Positions 23,023-36,855 of a stretch of 64,000 nt of DNA are shown here, piece by piece. Below the pieces are notes generated by a model that was not told the DNA's origin, ran no database searches, and saw nothing but the letters and a program-made list of their open reading frames with translations. Position 1 is the stretch's first letter. Every line of letters begins with the position of its first letter. A program made the position numbers and the translations under genes. The DNA comes from Gavia stellata (Eukaryota; Chordata; Aves; Gaviiformes; Gaviidae), in the NCBI RefSeq assembly GCF_030936135.1, contig NC_082603.1:23402880-23466879 (forward strand), given 5' to 3'.

Positions 23023-26000
23023 GCAGGTAGAATGGACTAAAATAAATACAAGACCTTCTAGTACTGTTCCATAGATACTTCCTACAATACTGCATTGTGT
23101 TATAAAGCCACATTCTCTGAAATTGAATCCAGAGCCACAGTGCTCTTCTCTGCACTGCCTACTTGCACAAACCAAAAGTTCCTTTTAGATTATGGAACAT
23201 CAATATTTTTAGCAAAAATGAAATCTTAAATCCAGACAAATTATTCTAATGTGGAAAAAAGGAGGTAAAAATAGAACTTTTGTGGGTCTGAATTTTAATT
23301 CAAATGCAAAAGGCCATAATGTAACCCATCAGTCAAGCTTTGAAGATGAACTGCTAATTAACACAGATGTTGCCTTCCCTTTTACTACTGTAACTTTCTC
23401 CAGATTAACTTTTCCTTAAAGTAAAAAAGGAACAAAATATTTATCTTTCCTTTTCTTTATTTGACATACAATTTAATGAAACACACACACATATATAGGT
23501 ATCATATTACTGTTTAGTACCAATATTATGGTCTTGCTTACTCTCTATATTCCATGCAAATGTCTCTAGTCTTTCACTGCTTTCTTAATGAACTCACTTC
23601 TGTCTGACTATCCAGAAAGAAGCAAATAACCCTAGCCTCTGAGCTATTGAAACTTCCCCTACCTTCTCCATTGCTCTGTTTACATAGTAGCTGGCTTTCT
23701 GATGGGCACTTCTCCCTGATACACATTGTGGACAGAAGAGGTTGAAGTCTAATTAAAGCCCTACTTGAAATATAGGGGCCCAAATCCTCAGGACATGCAA
23801 GATTAGCTTTTGCTTTCTCCTGTTCAGCAAGAGCCACTACATTTATGCAGCAGGGTCTTCTGGAGATGCCTACAGCCACTGACACAAATATTTACACTGA
23901 AGGCAGCCCCTTGATTGCAGACAGACATATTCAGCAGAATAGACAAAAAATGGTGTGGTTTTTTTGTCTCAGATAGCAGCCTTTAGAAAAAAGCGTGATA
24001 CAGCAAACAATTTAGAAAAGCAGAAGACTGCCACAGAGAATCTCACAGGAAGACGAACTATGGATCAGAGCAGATTCCCTTCTGGCCCACTCAATGCACA
24101 GTACTTTCAACACTGGACAACTTCAGAGTATTTTCTTCCCATATTCATTGAATAGACTGCAGGAGGGTAATCGTACAAATGGAAGCTGGGAGAAAAATCT
24201 CCATACTTATTAGAATGGCAATGAAATGCTCTAAAAGAGAAAGTTTATGGCTTCCCTGCTGTCAACTGAAGTATCAAATTCGTTCATTTTCTGAGTCGTT
24301 CATAATCCAGCTTTTTGAGAATAGTAAACTCAAGAATTATCGGACTAATCATCTAGACAGCTCACTGTCAGTGTAAGCTAATGCCTAGTTATCAAGCATG
24401 GTGAAGAATTCACTTAGCTTCAGGGATTTGATATTTCCAGTGAACCAAAGTTATTAGAACACATTCACAAAGCAGGACAATGGTCCTTTGCTTTAGGAAT
24501 AAATGCTCTGATTTCTCCTCCATATATTATATTGCTCTTAGCAACACCATCTTTTCAGTTATTCCCAGTATCAGCTAGTTAAGACTTGGATATGTTGCCG
24601 GTGAAGCTCTGCAGGCAAGCAGCTCTTTAGAAGGCCACACACCTGACAGCATATATCAGAGGAGACTGTTGCTGCTCCCTAGGCATCAAAGTTCAGGACT
24701 TCACAGTTAACTGAATTCTTATCTATAAGATTTGCATAACAAACATTAAAACAAGCTAATTCATTACAACTAGAAACTACAGTCCACTTGTTACAATATA
24801 GATGACTTAAGACTACATCTTTTTGGCACCAAATTGTAAAATTTAAAACTGCCAAAAATCTGTTATATAGTTACATTACGGAGAACCTCAGGTAACACTA
24901 GTAGCTACATTGCTGGAAGGAATACCTGATTAAAAATTAAAAGTTGAATCACACACAATACCCGAGATAGCATCACAATTAGCTTTACAAAACAACATCA
25001 TTCTTTATGAGGCTTTTTCTTTGCCTCTTCATGCTATTTGCCTGATAAGCCCTTGCCAACAAAGATATTATACTAATTACAATTAGTTATACAAAGTGTG
25101 GGACAACTGAAATGATTTTTTGATTTTTCCTCACAAAATAAACCTTATGTTGAATTCCAAATATACAGTAAGAAAAATAAAGCAGAAGCCCCAGATGGCA
25201 TGTTTACTCCAGACATGTATGAATGTAAGTATATATATAGAGACACTCAAACCCTTTAAAACTTTAATCTGACAGTAGTTGTTTAGAAAAATCAGAGTAG
25301 AGTAGGTTTTATGCAATTAATTTCCTTTTCCCTTGAGCAGAGACATTTAAGGTACAAAGCCAAGAGCTGAGCTGTTTTCAAAAAAACTTAGAACTAAGAG
25401 GATCTTCCAACAATAGTTAAAAAAAATAGTGTCCAGGCCAAGAAATAAAAGTATGCATGTTTGTCATGCAATATTAATGCAGCACTGGCTATGTTTGCAT
25501 TTGATATAATCTATTATCTACATGCAATCTGAAGAGATGAAAGAATATGAAGCTGTGTTAAATATCAATCTGAGGTAACTACCACTTCATACCTAGGTAT
25601 GGAAATAATGAAGGAATCAGTTTGCTTCAGTTCTTTGGGAACTCATTCTAAGCATTTCTACAAGACCTACCTTTGTTCTCCATCCTGCAACATCATGAAT
25701 GTTCCTCAAATCATGCTGAGAATTTGCTCATCCTGTGAATATCCCCAGTGTTCAAATGTATTTCCATGAAGGATGTGCATGGACTGAAGTCTGAGCAGAA
25801 TTCACCACTTGATCCTTCATGGGGACCTTCCTCACAAGTCTGTATCTTAAATTCCTTTGAAGTTCCAAAAAAATACCTAGACTTACTGAAAAATGAATAG
25901 TTGATCCAGTTTGATGTTCTCTCAGTCCTTTTTCTATGCTCCATCTCCAGAGTTCCAACTCACTCAAGGTCTTAGCTATAAACCGTCCGTAATACAAACA

Positions 26001-27476
26001 ATATATACAAGCAAATAGGCTTAGATGCAACAGCCACACTCACAAACCAGCAGGTTTACTCCCTGATCTCTACAGTGCCTTTTGCCACTACACTAGGCAT
26101 TTCGTTCTCAGTCTTGACAAGAGAAGGCATAGCACTTAGGCAAAATAAATTTCTTCTCTTTTTTCTGGTTTGCAAGTCAGCATTATCTGATTAGGTCTAC
26201 TTCCTATGGCTTGTTCAGTCTTGCTTATCAGACACACTGGAAAATATTTCCAATAATAAGCCACCAGAAATCTGCCTTCATATCTGGTGTCAGGCTACAT
26301 ATAACAGAAATCTTTTCATTTTAGTTTTAAAGTATTGCTTCATTCAACAAGCCGACTGCTGGCTGACACACAATCTAACCTAAAGGCTATGGATCAGCAG
26401 GTAAATGCAGAAATTCTATTAGTTTTCAGACCTGAGGTTTATGCCTTTCATTTCAAATAAAATCAAAATCCTACACATGAATAGGTAAAGCACAGAGTAA
26501 AGATCCTTTCTTAAAACCATCCATTACCTATTACACGAGTGCAAGGAAGAAAGCAGTTTCTGCATCTCGTAGATACTGAATTTCTTGTGCTCAATGACTC
26601 TGGCAAGGATGGTAAATAGCAGACATAAAAGAGATCCATTCTGAGGAAAAATTAAAACCATGACGAACATTATATTAGGCAATGTGAAATCCTGCAAAGG
26701 TACAAAGACAGGCATATTTAGATACGCTTGGTATTAACAAAACCTCTCCAAGCTTGTGTAAATTTGACTTCCTTACCTAAATCCGAATTTAATAGTCATA
26801 GGCAAACTTGTCTATGCTTTAGGGGTTTTGGAAATGAGCATCCTCACTTAGCACCAGAGGAAGGAAATAGTGCAAAAGTGCCTATTACAAAGTATCCAGA
26901 ATGCTTATGAAAATATTTCTTTTTCCAAACTGAAAGAAAAAAACATCAACAGAGAGAGATTTCATTCCTTTGTTCCGTCTGTAAGTGTACATACTTTTGC
27001 TATGTAATCAGATTTCCTACTCAGCTTCATATATAAATACAAGAGATTTATGAATGATTGACACCTGACTTCATTTTACCATTTGCTCTAAAGAGATATG
27101 CTCACTGGAAGTTCTCAGAGCACATGTGTCAGCATTTTGACACAGTATACAAACTGAATCCTCAAATTAACAGCAGCGAGCATAATTCACTTCTGGTGAG
27201 GTCAGGCAGAACTTCACTAATGGCAGTGGAACCACTTCTGCCAGAATTGAATTTCTCTGTGAGACTGCTATATTGTCCCGTATACAGGCAGAAGTACCTT
27301 TTGGAGATAAGGCCCCCTAACATGGGGCCCACCCTAAACCTGTGGAAAGAACACATCTAGATTCTAGCTTTGTGGCTCAGAGATTCCTTTATTATATACA
27401 CAGCTCCTGTATAATTATGCCACACACTGTTTTCCTTCAAAATGGTGGATGATGATTGTCTTAGAGCAAGAAAATC

Positions 27477-27500
27477 AATTGTGATTACCTAATCACAATT
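27477..27500. repeat. 24-bp inverted repeat, 11-bp arms
   Basis: AATTGTGATTA, two bases, then its exact complement TAATCACAATT. The arms carry TAAT and ATTGTG/CACAAT sites, so a dimeric transcription-factor site is one reading and a chance cruciform another. Confidence 0.9.
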
Positions 27501-29987
27501 ATGATCACACTAATAGTGTTTTTTTGCTGCATGTCTCGTTCTGTGCATTCAGTTAAGGAAATTGTTCCATGGTTTTGCTATTTATTCAGGAAAAAATAGA
27601 GAAGAAAATCATGACTCTTTCTTCTTTGAAAAATTTGCTGTAATATTTGTCTTTGGAGTATGGCATTAAACAGTAAAGAAGCTACTCAGCTTGTTGGGCT
27701 CCCTCTTTCTCATTATACAAGCCTACTCATATCTTTCATTTGTATTTTGTGTTTATTTGTATTTAATCTGTATTTTCCTCTGGCAATAGGTTTGATAGCC
27801 TCTTGTTTCATTTTGCGCTGATGCTATCTTATAGCTTGATGATTATAAGTGAGTTGGTATTCTTTCTCAGAGCTCTTAGCTATTACAATATTCAGTCCTC
27901 ACGTATGGATTTCCCGTACATTTTCTCCAAGAAAGGTAGAATTGTAGCTGTTACACAAAACTGAGAAGAAACAGAAGTCTACACAGTGTAGGATTTCACC
28001 TTACATGCTCAGTTGGATCAAGAAATGTTACATCAACTAGCTTAGAGTAAAAGCAAATGGAAATCTCAGAATGCAATGTCCAGGTCCAGCTCTCAGTTAA
28101 ATTCAATAAGCCAATTAAATCACAGCTTACAAAGGAATAAAAAAATAGCCATGATCATTCTGTTTTAGCTCACAGAAGATGGTAACAGAAATGCTGGTTT
28201 ATCCTGTCCTTCTGACAGATATATGCCAGCACTTCTCTGGACTCTGCATAAGAACTTTCAACAAAGAAACAGTGCTCTGTACTCTCCAGTCAAAGGCTGA
28301 CCTAAATGGTGTTTCAGAATTGACATTCTGTTGGGATATACTAAAATCGGGGTTCCAGAAAGCTAATATAAAATATAGCGTCTGAGTTGGCACCATTGCT
28401 TGTGTAGTACCTTCATCCCAACAAGTTCTTGGTAGACTACATACACACCGACAAATGCAGTCACTTGTGGCGGAATGTGGAAGGTGTTTAACAGCATGGC
28501 AATGCTGTTTAATTTAGGACGAGGATGAAGAACCATGTATCAAGTAAACTCCTCAACAGCATGGGAGATGCTTGTTCAATGCTGGCAAGAGAGGAATACT
28601 GATTTGGAACAGTTTCCTAATGCATTCTTGAATTACCTTGGAAATCGCTTATCTGAGTATTGACCAGTTCTGACTACGTTTAACTTGTTTGATCTGATGA
28701 GATCAGGTTATATAACTGCAAGTTTGTGATAAGAAGCCAGTGCTAGAAATAAACTGCAGATCTCAGAAAAGCAAAGCAAGAAAACCCACAACCCTAAACC
28801 ATTCACATGGAAATTATTCAATATAAACAGGTAATTTCTTCTTGAACTGCTCATATAATAGTTTATATCCATCTATCATTATGAAAACTACATGGATACA
28901 CAGATTATTACCATATGAAACAATGCAGACATCTTATGTCTCCTCATAGGTTTACTAGCATTGCTCAGGGCTTTGCTATTTTAGAGAAATGTCATTATCC
29001 TTTATCTTTATGCTGGGTAGTATTGTCCTCCATTGTGCAGTGTTCATTATTACACACTTTGTTATGCACTACCTTTGCAGATGTATATAATATGCACAGA
29101 CTAAGCCAACCAATTTACTGATACCATAGACATACATTGCACTTAGATCTATCACAGGTATTCCTTATGCTTACAAGGCAAAGCAAATGAGTTATCTTTT
29201 ATATACTAGAAGATCACTCTTTGTAAATGTTGAATGACTTTAGTGGTGACATTACGACTTTGTTTTCCTTCAATTTGTTCCTAAGAGGATGTAAGAAATA
29301 AAAATTTACTGGTAGGGGGAAGGAATATAAATTAAACTATTTTATGAAGATCATTCCTTAAAATGACTCAGACAATAAATTTCAGCAATTGTTCAAGAGC
29401 AAAAGCTTTTGTAAGTATCTGAGAACAACAATACAGGTGGAGGAAGAAGAGAGAACATCTTCAACTGAGATCATTCAAGTTTGCCATTGACTTGTACAAG
29501 CATAACCAGAGCGCTGCTCTTCAAATAGGGAACTGTCACTTCTCCTCTGCACCTTGAGTAATGCTTTGCTTCTGTTCTACCTTTGTATTTTTATTTGGTT
29601 TCTTTAAGTGCATGCAGAGGATTAGTTTGAAATGATGTTTGTTTTCACACACTGTGGAATGAGTTGCCCATTTCTAACTTGCAAACTACGATGTAGACTA
29701 GAGAGCCTCCATAACATTTAAACAGAGTTTACAGAGGTTGTAAGAAGCAGCTGGAGTGGAAGCAATTTTTACAGAGCAGCGTTTGAAAAAATGCTAGATA
29801 TTATCTCCCTGAGTCCTCAAATACCACAGTAAATGAACACGTAAGACAAACCTCATTTCTTCCAGGAAAGGGGTTTTTAACTTACTTTCCTAGAGATTTC
29901 TGGACTTTTCCTTTACAAAGAGAGTCTAGGATGAGGGCATAACAAATACAAAATTATCTCCTCTTGAAAATTATTTTACTAGTGCAT

Positions 29988-30008
29988 AAATTGCATGACA
30001 TGCAATTT
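29988..30008. repeat. 21-bp inverted repeat, 10-bp arms
   Basis: AAATTGCATG, one base, then CATGCAATTT. The half-site is one mismatch from the POU octamer ATGCAAAT. Further TTGCATGA and ATGCA sites follow to about 30064. Confidence 0.9.
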
Positions 30009-30271
30009 TGTATTGCATGAATGCATGAAAATTAACCACAGGAAAAATGCATTTTACAATGCAATCCAGAACTGAAATATACATTGCCAACATGGTCCTT
30101 TCTAAGCAGTTTAATACTGTAAATAAACGAGACCTCACAGCGTTATGCAAGGTATGCAAGGACAAATATTACCAACAAGCAGAAAAGCTAAGACTCAGGT
30201 GGACAAAGCTACGTCTATCCAGCTCAGTTAAATCTATGCTGAGCTTATGTACCATCCTCACTCATGCTCAG

Positions 30272-30367
30272 CAGCCTGTCAGACACTGCCTGAATCTAGC
30301 TGTGTGGTAGATGATGTTACAGCCTGTCAGACACTGCCTGAATCAAGCTGTGTGTTAGATGATGTTA
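30272..30367. repeat. 48-bp tandem duplication, two copies
   Basis: Units 30272-30319 and 30320-30367, each beginning CAGCCTGTCAGACACTGCCT, differ at only two positions (TCTAGC/TCAAGC and GTGGTAG/GTGTTAG). This looks like a recent duplication, possibly polymorphic in length. The end of an 87-codon chance frame lies in the first unit. Confidence 0.95.
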
Positions 30368-33300
30368 CTGCTCCAACTGTTTATCACCACCAAACAACTG
30401 GAGGTTACTGATCCCACAGTTCTGGCAGCACATGATGCAGGTCTCTAACCCGCTTCAAGCAAAATAACCAGACTAGACCAACTCACGTTCATTGGAAGCA
30501 CCACAGAAGATAGCTGACTTTGCACTGGGCAGTTAGGAAGTGGCTGTGTCTTAAAGCAGACCAGCCAGGAATATGTATCTTGACCCTCCGGGAATGTGCA
30601 TTCATGAGCCCTGATAGATCAGCTTCCTAGAGTTTTCTATTAGTAGGAAACTGGGAAAATTAACGCATCTGAGGAGATCAAAATATCATATTTTGATTAT
30701 GAACAAGTAAATAGCTTCAAAAAGACTTTGTGCCTATAAAAACAATTATTGGAACCACACCTTTTTCAAGCCTGGGTTGAAGCATGCCTAGTATCCACAT
30801 ACAAAGATCACTGTTGTAATGGTAATTGCTTTGCCACTCCAGCAGTCCACTCCAGGAGACTGAGTAGCAGACATAGCTATGATTAAATATAATTCAATTC
30901 ATCTCTTTGTGCCTTTTACCTGGCACCACATTGTTATTTACCCAAACAGTGGTTATAAACAGCCACAATTCAAATATTATACAATGCAACAGAATATTGC
31001 CAACTTGAGACAAGACCACTAGTAAAGCACTCCTCCCTAAGCAAATAATGGTGAGAGCTTTTCAGTACTTTGCCTTAGTGCTTAACTTTGTTCAAAAATA
31101 ATCATGAGGAGAGGCAGAAAAGATATTTGACAGAGTGGTTAGGTGGAGGCTTACATTACTATGGATTTTCATTCAGTAGCAGCAGGTAGAAGATGAGTTC
31201 AATGCACCTTCTAGAAAATTATCTATCCTTTTCTTTCCTCCTATTTGTTAAAAAAAAAGTTTCAATCCAAATTAATTTTTTCCAAAATGCTGTAAAAATG
31301 AAGATGTAAAATTATTTGTGTTCTTGGTGATCTTTTTTGGGTTTTGGTCTGACATTACACTGTATTGTGCTCATATCCAAATGACTTTGGGGATAGCGGG
31401 CCTCAGCTGTCCAAGTGCTAAGAATTAGCATTTGCACAAAGTTGTACTGAATTATTAAGTTGCCTTCACATTTTGGAGTGCTCCAAAATAAATAGCAATC
31501 TTTCGTGTTCTGTTCAAAGCACTTCCTGAAAGCAAAATGAGTTAAACTATTAGCACACCTGTAAATTAAGTAGGCATTCCTACTTATTAACTGAAGCACA
31601 CAGAAGCTATGTAACATATCCAAACGGCTTGCTCTTGCTCCCAGTGAAAGCACCAGCAGTACTCTCATTGTCTTCAGAGTCATAGGATTAAGCCCAGAGT
31701 AAGCAGCAAATCGACAAAAGATAAATCTAATTCTCAATCAGTTGCATTAACAATACATAGTAGGCTATAGGACAACAGGAAGACAATGTGCTCCGCAAAC
31801 ACAAGCTGCACAAAGCAACAGCTAATACGGCATATCCCACAGGGGTATGCAAGCATTTGCAACATGATGACCTGTAAACAATTTGTCCCAGCAGTTTTTG
31901 AATGTCTCCCTTACAGGTTGGCAATGTGCCAGTAATCATGCAATTGTGATGGAAAAGCAATTGGAGGCCCATTTAAAAAGTGAAAATCTCTTGTTTCTGC
32001 CCCTGAATCTCAAGCAGACCTGATAAACCTGATGACTCCCCATTAGGAAAACGGTATTCCACAAATTATCATAAATAAGTAAGTGGGATGTATGCTTAGT
32101 TTTTGCATGCAAAGAAAAACCTTCATCCTGGCCTGGCATGGAGAACTTTTCAAAGTACAGAATTTCAAACAACAGTCAACCCCAATAGATCCTTTTTCAT
32201 CATGCCTCGCTGTGCAGACTGTCCTTTCACTGAACACAAGTTTGAAATATGGGGGAGCTGATTTCCCAGAGTGCCAGCCTTCATTGGCTCAAATTCTCAC
32301 AGAGGTTTGTTTTCTCAGCCAACCCCACACATTCCTGCCACTAAAGAGTGCAACTGTACTACAAAACAGACGTCAGAATGACTGCTATGCCACAGAATCC
32401 AGGCTGCTACAAACAAGAAATAGAAAAGAGCCAGATATTGTTCAACCCCATCTCCCAAAATGGTGCAGAATACCCATCAATAAATTGACCTGGTGTTCCT
32501 AGTGGTTTTGCATTTCTTGTTCTCCATCTTTTCCAAAATGTCCTTTTCAATAAAGTTTGAATAAATCTTCAAAAATCTAAATGAACTGCTCTGGAAAGGG
32601 CAAGCAATCAACTTTGAAGCCAAACGAAAATAACCATTTTTCATTACAGAATTTATATATCATTCAGAAACAGCATCTTAATTTTAACCTATATGGCATA
32701 AACAAATGTGCTTGAGCCTCACATGAAGTAAAAAAAAATCTTGCTAAAAGAAAAAAATGTACCAATAGCCTTTTTCCAAGTTCTAACAAAAGACTGGAAT
32801 TATTTAGAAGAAAAACAGTGCAAGTATTGTAAATATTGCAAAAATTTTTTTTGGTATGATGCAGAAATTATTTTATAGCTTTCCTACAAGGAACTGTGAA
32901 AACCATTTTCTTTTCCTGCAAAGAGAAGTAAAAATCTTCTAAAAGTCTGGAACTATTATACTCTAAAATATGTATTAGGCACAGAGATAAACTCTCCTAA
33001 GAAAACAGTAAGAAAAAATATAGTCAAAAGTTTCTAATCATGAAACTGTACAACATTACCCTTCTGCTTTCTTCTGGAATAAAAATGAGTATCACAGTGA
33101 TTAAAAGGATGAAACCCAGCAATTAATTAATTAATTTGTAAGGACAGAGGAATAAAATCCTTAAAATTCCAGATGTATTCCCATGGGTTTTGCTGAGCCA
33201 TTTTACACCTTCTGAGGCATCTGCCAAGAAAAGGTCAGTTGAACTAATCCGTGCTTACACCTTGGCATCTCCATTGAAACATGTCATCTCTCCACTGTAG

Positions 33301-36300
33301 AGTTATTACTTGCTGCCTATGACACTAAGTCTCAGAAACATGCTAGACTTGATCCTGAATGGAGGTGTGACTGATGTTTCTTTCATAAGCCAAAGAAATC
33401 TATACACTGGGTATCTCAGGAGACTAATAGTCCAACTTCCTTTGGAATATTTTCCTCTTCTGTCTGGCTTTTGGGGCACTCCTCTTCCCAATACAGTAAC
33501 TACAGAGAGGAAAAGGAACCATCAATAAAAATTAAACATAAAACAATTAACTTTGTGGGACAAAACTCAAAGGGAAGTCAAATGTATTTGCTTATGTTCA
33601 TTTACCAGAAAACCAGGGCTTAAACATTCACTACTAGTTGTGCATTCATCTTCTCTAACTGTGAAACCACAGTTTCCGTGGTTGGTCTCACAGGCTTTTC
33701 CCACACAAAGCCATCTCTTCATAAACTGGGACTCCTAAAATCTCACAGTGAATGCCTGGCAACAAACAAACAAATGAAACAAGACATCACAGAACAAAAG
33801 CAGCCATAAAAAACCCCTCATGTACAAAAATTACTTGTCAGATAGCTGACAACTCCGTTCTGTCTTCCTGTAGCTTGTAATACCCAGGAAACGACCCCTT
33901 CACATTTATCACTATTTACCAATACCACTCTCTCAGGTCTCAGAGCTTGGACCAGCTACAATTGCCACCCACTCCATATTCATAGAATCCATCTCCTTCT
34001 CATGCCATCTGTTCTTTGTCCTGGACTAATCATGATATATAGGGCAATATGATTGCTACCTGCTCTGAATGCTGCTCCTAGTATCTTACCATAGATTTCA
34101 GCAGAATCACAACTGTGAGGCTATGATGTGTATCGTCTCTAAACCTCTGGTGTAAAACCACTGGGGCAGAGAGGTAAGTTTTAGGACTAGTACTACCTTC
34201 TTACGCTGTTATCACTCCTTGTTCAGTGTTGGAAGAGAGATTCTCTCTGATTTCTTACCACTGTTATCCTTCAAAGCTACATTTGGTGCAAACAAATCTA
34301 GTTGATAATGGCCTCTGTTGGATAACACACGATCATGTTTTGAAATTGGACTTCGAAAGGACTCTAAGATTTACCTCTGAAAATTAGGCTTTGATTGGTC
34401 TATCTGGGAGTAAGGCTGGTTATCAGTGATAACACGTGCATTTAGACTCTTAAAGAAACCTGACAGGTGCCAGACATAAGAAATGATCATTTTCCTCTGT
34501 GAGTCTGGCTCCATTACACACATGCTCAGAACCCATTTTTGTTAGCCAAAGCCCTGTTTAAAAAATAATTTTACAGGTTTTAAGAAGCCTGTAGTCATTT
34601 ATTCACACTTTTTCCTTTTTATTTCAGTCAGATATTAATAGAACAACAAAGAAGAATGTTCCCATGGTTTAAAGAACACATTTTTCTCTGTATCTGCCTC
34701 TGCTTACAGGCAAGGGGGAAAAGGCTCTGATAATCTACAGTACAAGCAGGAAAAGCGAACAGGGAAAACTTATCTTTTAAATGCTTTCCTGTTTTACTTC
34801 AGGTGAAACAGGCAGTTAATATGCTAGAGGCTGTTTTCTCTGCAGCCTGGAACACTAAAGAGAAGCAGCATGTTAAATATCATATATAGAGCCCGCATCA
34901 TAACACAGCAGCTTAGTTACTATAGGAAAATCTGTGACAACTTGAGATGGACGGACAGGAATAAAAGTTTAACCAGTTTTGAAGTAAAAACTTAAATACC
35001 AACGAGAATGTTTCTTACTATTTGCCCAATCTTAAGAACAAAAAATAATTTGAAAAACTACAGCAAGGGTAATATATGCAGCAAATCACACAAGACTTTA
35101 CCCTTGCAAATAAAGTTCAGGAGCATTTTTGCTCACAGGAAAAGCATCTTAGTTTGAATTCGTATGATAGGTAAATATTCCCACTTCTCTGCTGGTTTGG
35201 AAGAGAGGTTAATAGAGGTGAAACATTCAACCAACATCTCTAACATACACATTTTTCTGTGCAAGAAATCGTTATTATTCCCGCTTCATGATTTTATCAG
35301 CCTGGATGTAAGATCTGCAAAATGGAGAAAGGTTTACAAAATGTAAAAACGACTTTTAGAGCAAAATAGAATTACATATTTATGGTTCTGGTCAGAAAGT
35401 AAACTAGGGCAGTCATTTCATTGAATAAACAAAGACCAAGTCATAACCTCTCTCTTTGCTGTGGTCAAAGTCAGGATTTGCAGATCTCATCCACTGAGAT
35501 TTGGATCTTCAGACCTATCCAGGCTGGTAAGATTCAATCCAAGCAGTAGTAACATTTAAGTGGATTCTATTTCTGTTCTGCTTGAATTAACTGTCTGAAA
35601 GATTCATTACTTACATAGTTCAAGGCTCTGAGCAAATCTGAATTAACTTCAGTGGTTCATTTTCATAGGACAGAGTTAGTTTGTACACAAGTGCAATCTG
35701 AATTTTATCAGTGACTTTGGTTGGTTTGATATGCACAGGACAAAAAAACCCTAAGGTACTTAAGTACGTTAGAACCTGATTTCCTCAATTCACATTAAAA
35801 CCAAGTGTATAGAGTATTGTAGTTTAAAAAATCTTTGAAGTTAATAGCACAAGTGATAAAATATGGGTCTAATCAAAATGACTCAGTATTGCACATTAAA
35901 CCCTGCAGTACTCAATTACTCATTGCTGTTTCTGGTGAGAAATGTGATATTCAAGGGTATAACCTAACCTGCAGCCATAAATAACACATATATTAAAAAG
36001 AACAGGTTGATAGCAGGGCTACTAAATGCTGTTCTTTTACTGCGTGATCTTAGTTTTGAATTCATTGGTAGCAGTAGTACAGTAGTCACATGGTACAATT
36101 TTATTTAAAAGCAATCAGGTCCACAGACTCAGCAAAATCAAAAAGTGGTTGTGCCTGTCAGAAAGCAACATTAATAAGCTTGGGCTTGGTATGGGGATGA
36201 TCTTCCTTTAAAAAAAGGGCTCACGTGTTTTGTTTTGAACTTGCCATTTTGATTTGTCTGGGAGTCTCCTCTTGATTTGCCTTGAAAAACCTTATGAAGG

Positions 36301-36837
36301 ACAAAGAGAGACCTTTTTGGGATGTCTTGTCACATGAAAAGGCTTTATCTTACTGTCCACCCAGTTTGCTAAATAAGGAATCTGTCATGCTTGTATTAAT
36401 TCACTCATGCCAAAGCTGAAATTCATTTCGAAGCTTGTATTTCAGCATTTTTCTTCTTGAATCTATTGAGCTTGTTGTGTACAAATACAAAGCTGTCTGT
36501 CATAGAAAGGGAAAACAACTAAAAAAAAAGAAAAAAACCCTGTGTCATATGCTTTGGGTTGGTTTTTTCCCCCCCTTTCAGTTCAAACAAGTGTCTGTTT
36601 TGTGCTGCAGAGACTGGTACAACATCTCATCCATTTCAAAAGACAGATTGCTTTATGAACTCATGGAAAACGGTTATTTTATACAGCAACTTGCAGATAT
36701 GATCCTCTGACAAGCAGCGCTCATTAAAAGAGCATCAGCAGGCTCAAGCAGTAGTTTTGGTTGTTATTGAAGTAAGTCAGACCCTTGGGGATTTTAACGC
36801 CATTTGTACAACAAACAGTCTCATTCTGTCCAGCTGT

Positions 36838-36855
36838 AAAAAAAAAAAAAAAAAA
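36838..36855. repeat. A18 homopolymer
   Basis: Eighteen consecutive As after CAGCTGT. No retroposed body or target duplication was recognised upstream. Confidence 0.92.

Noticed and set aside
31312..32502. Long open frames of 141 and 139 codons on opposite strands
   Set aside because: No motif, no splice context and length within chance expectation.
36555..36712. Acceptor-like CCCCCCCTTTCAG followed by an open frame on the plus strand
   Set aside because: The open frame begins well before the putative acceptor, contains a lysine run from a poly-A stretch and shows no known domain.
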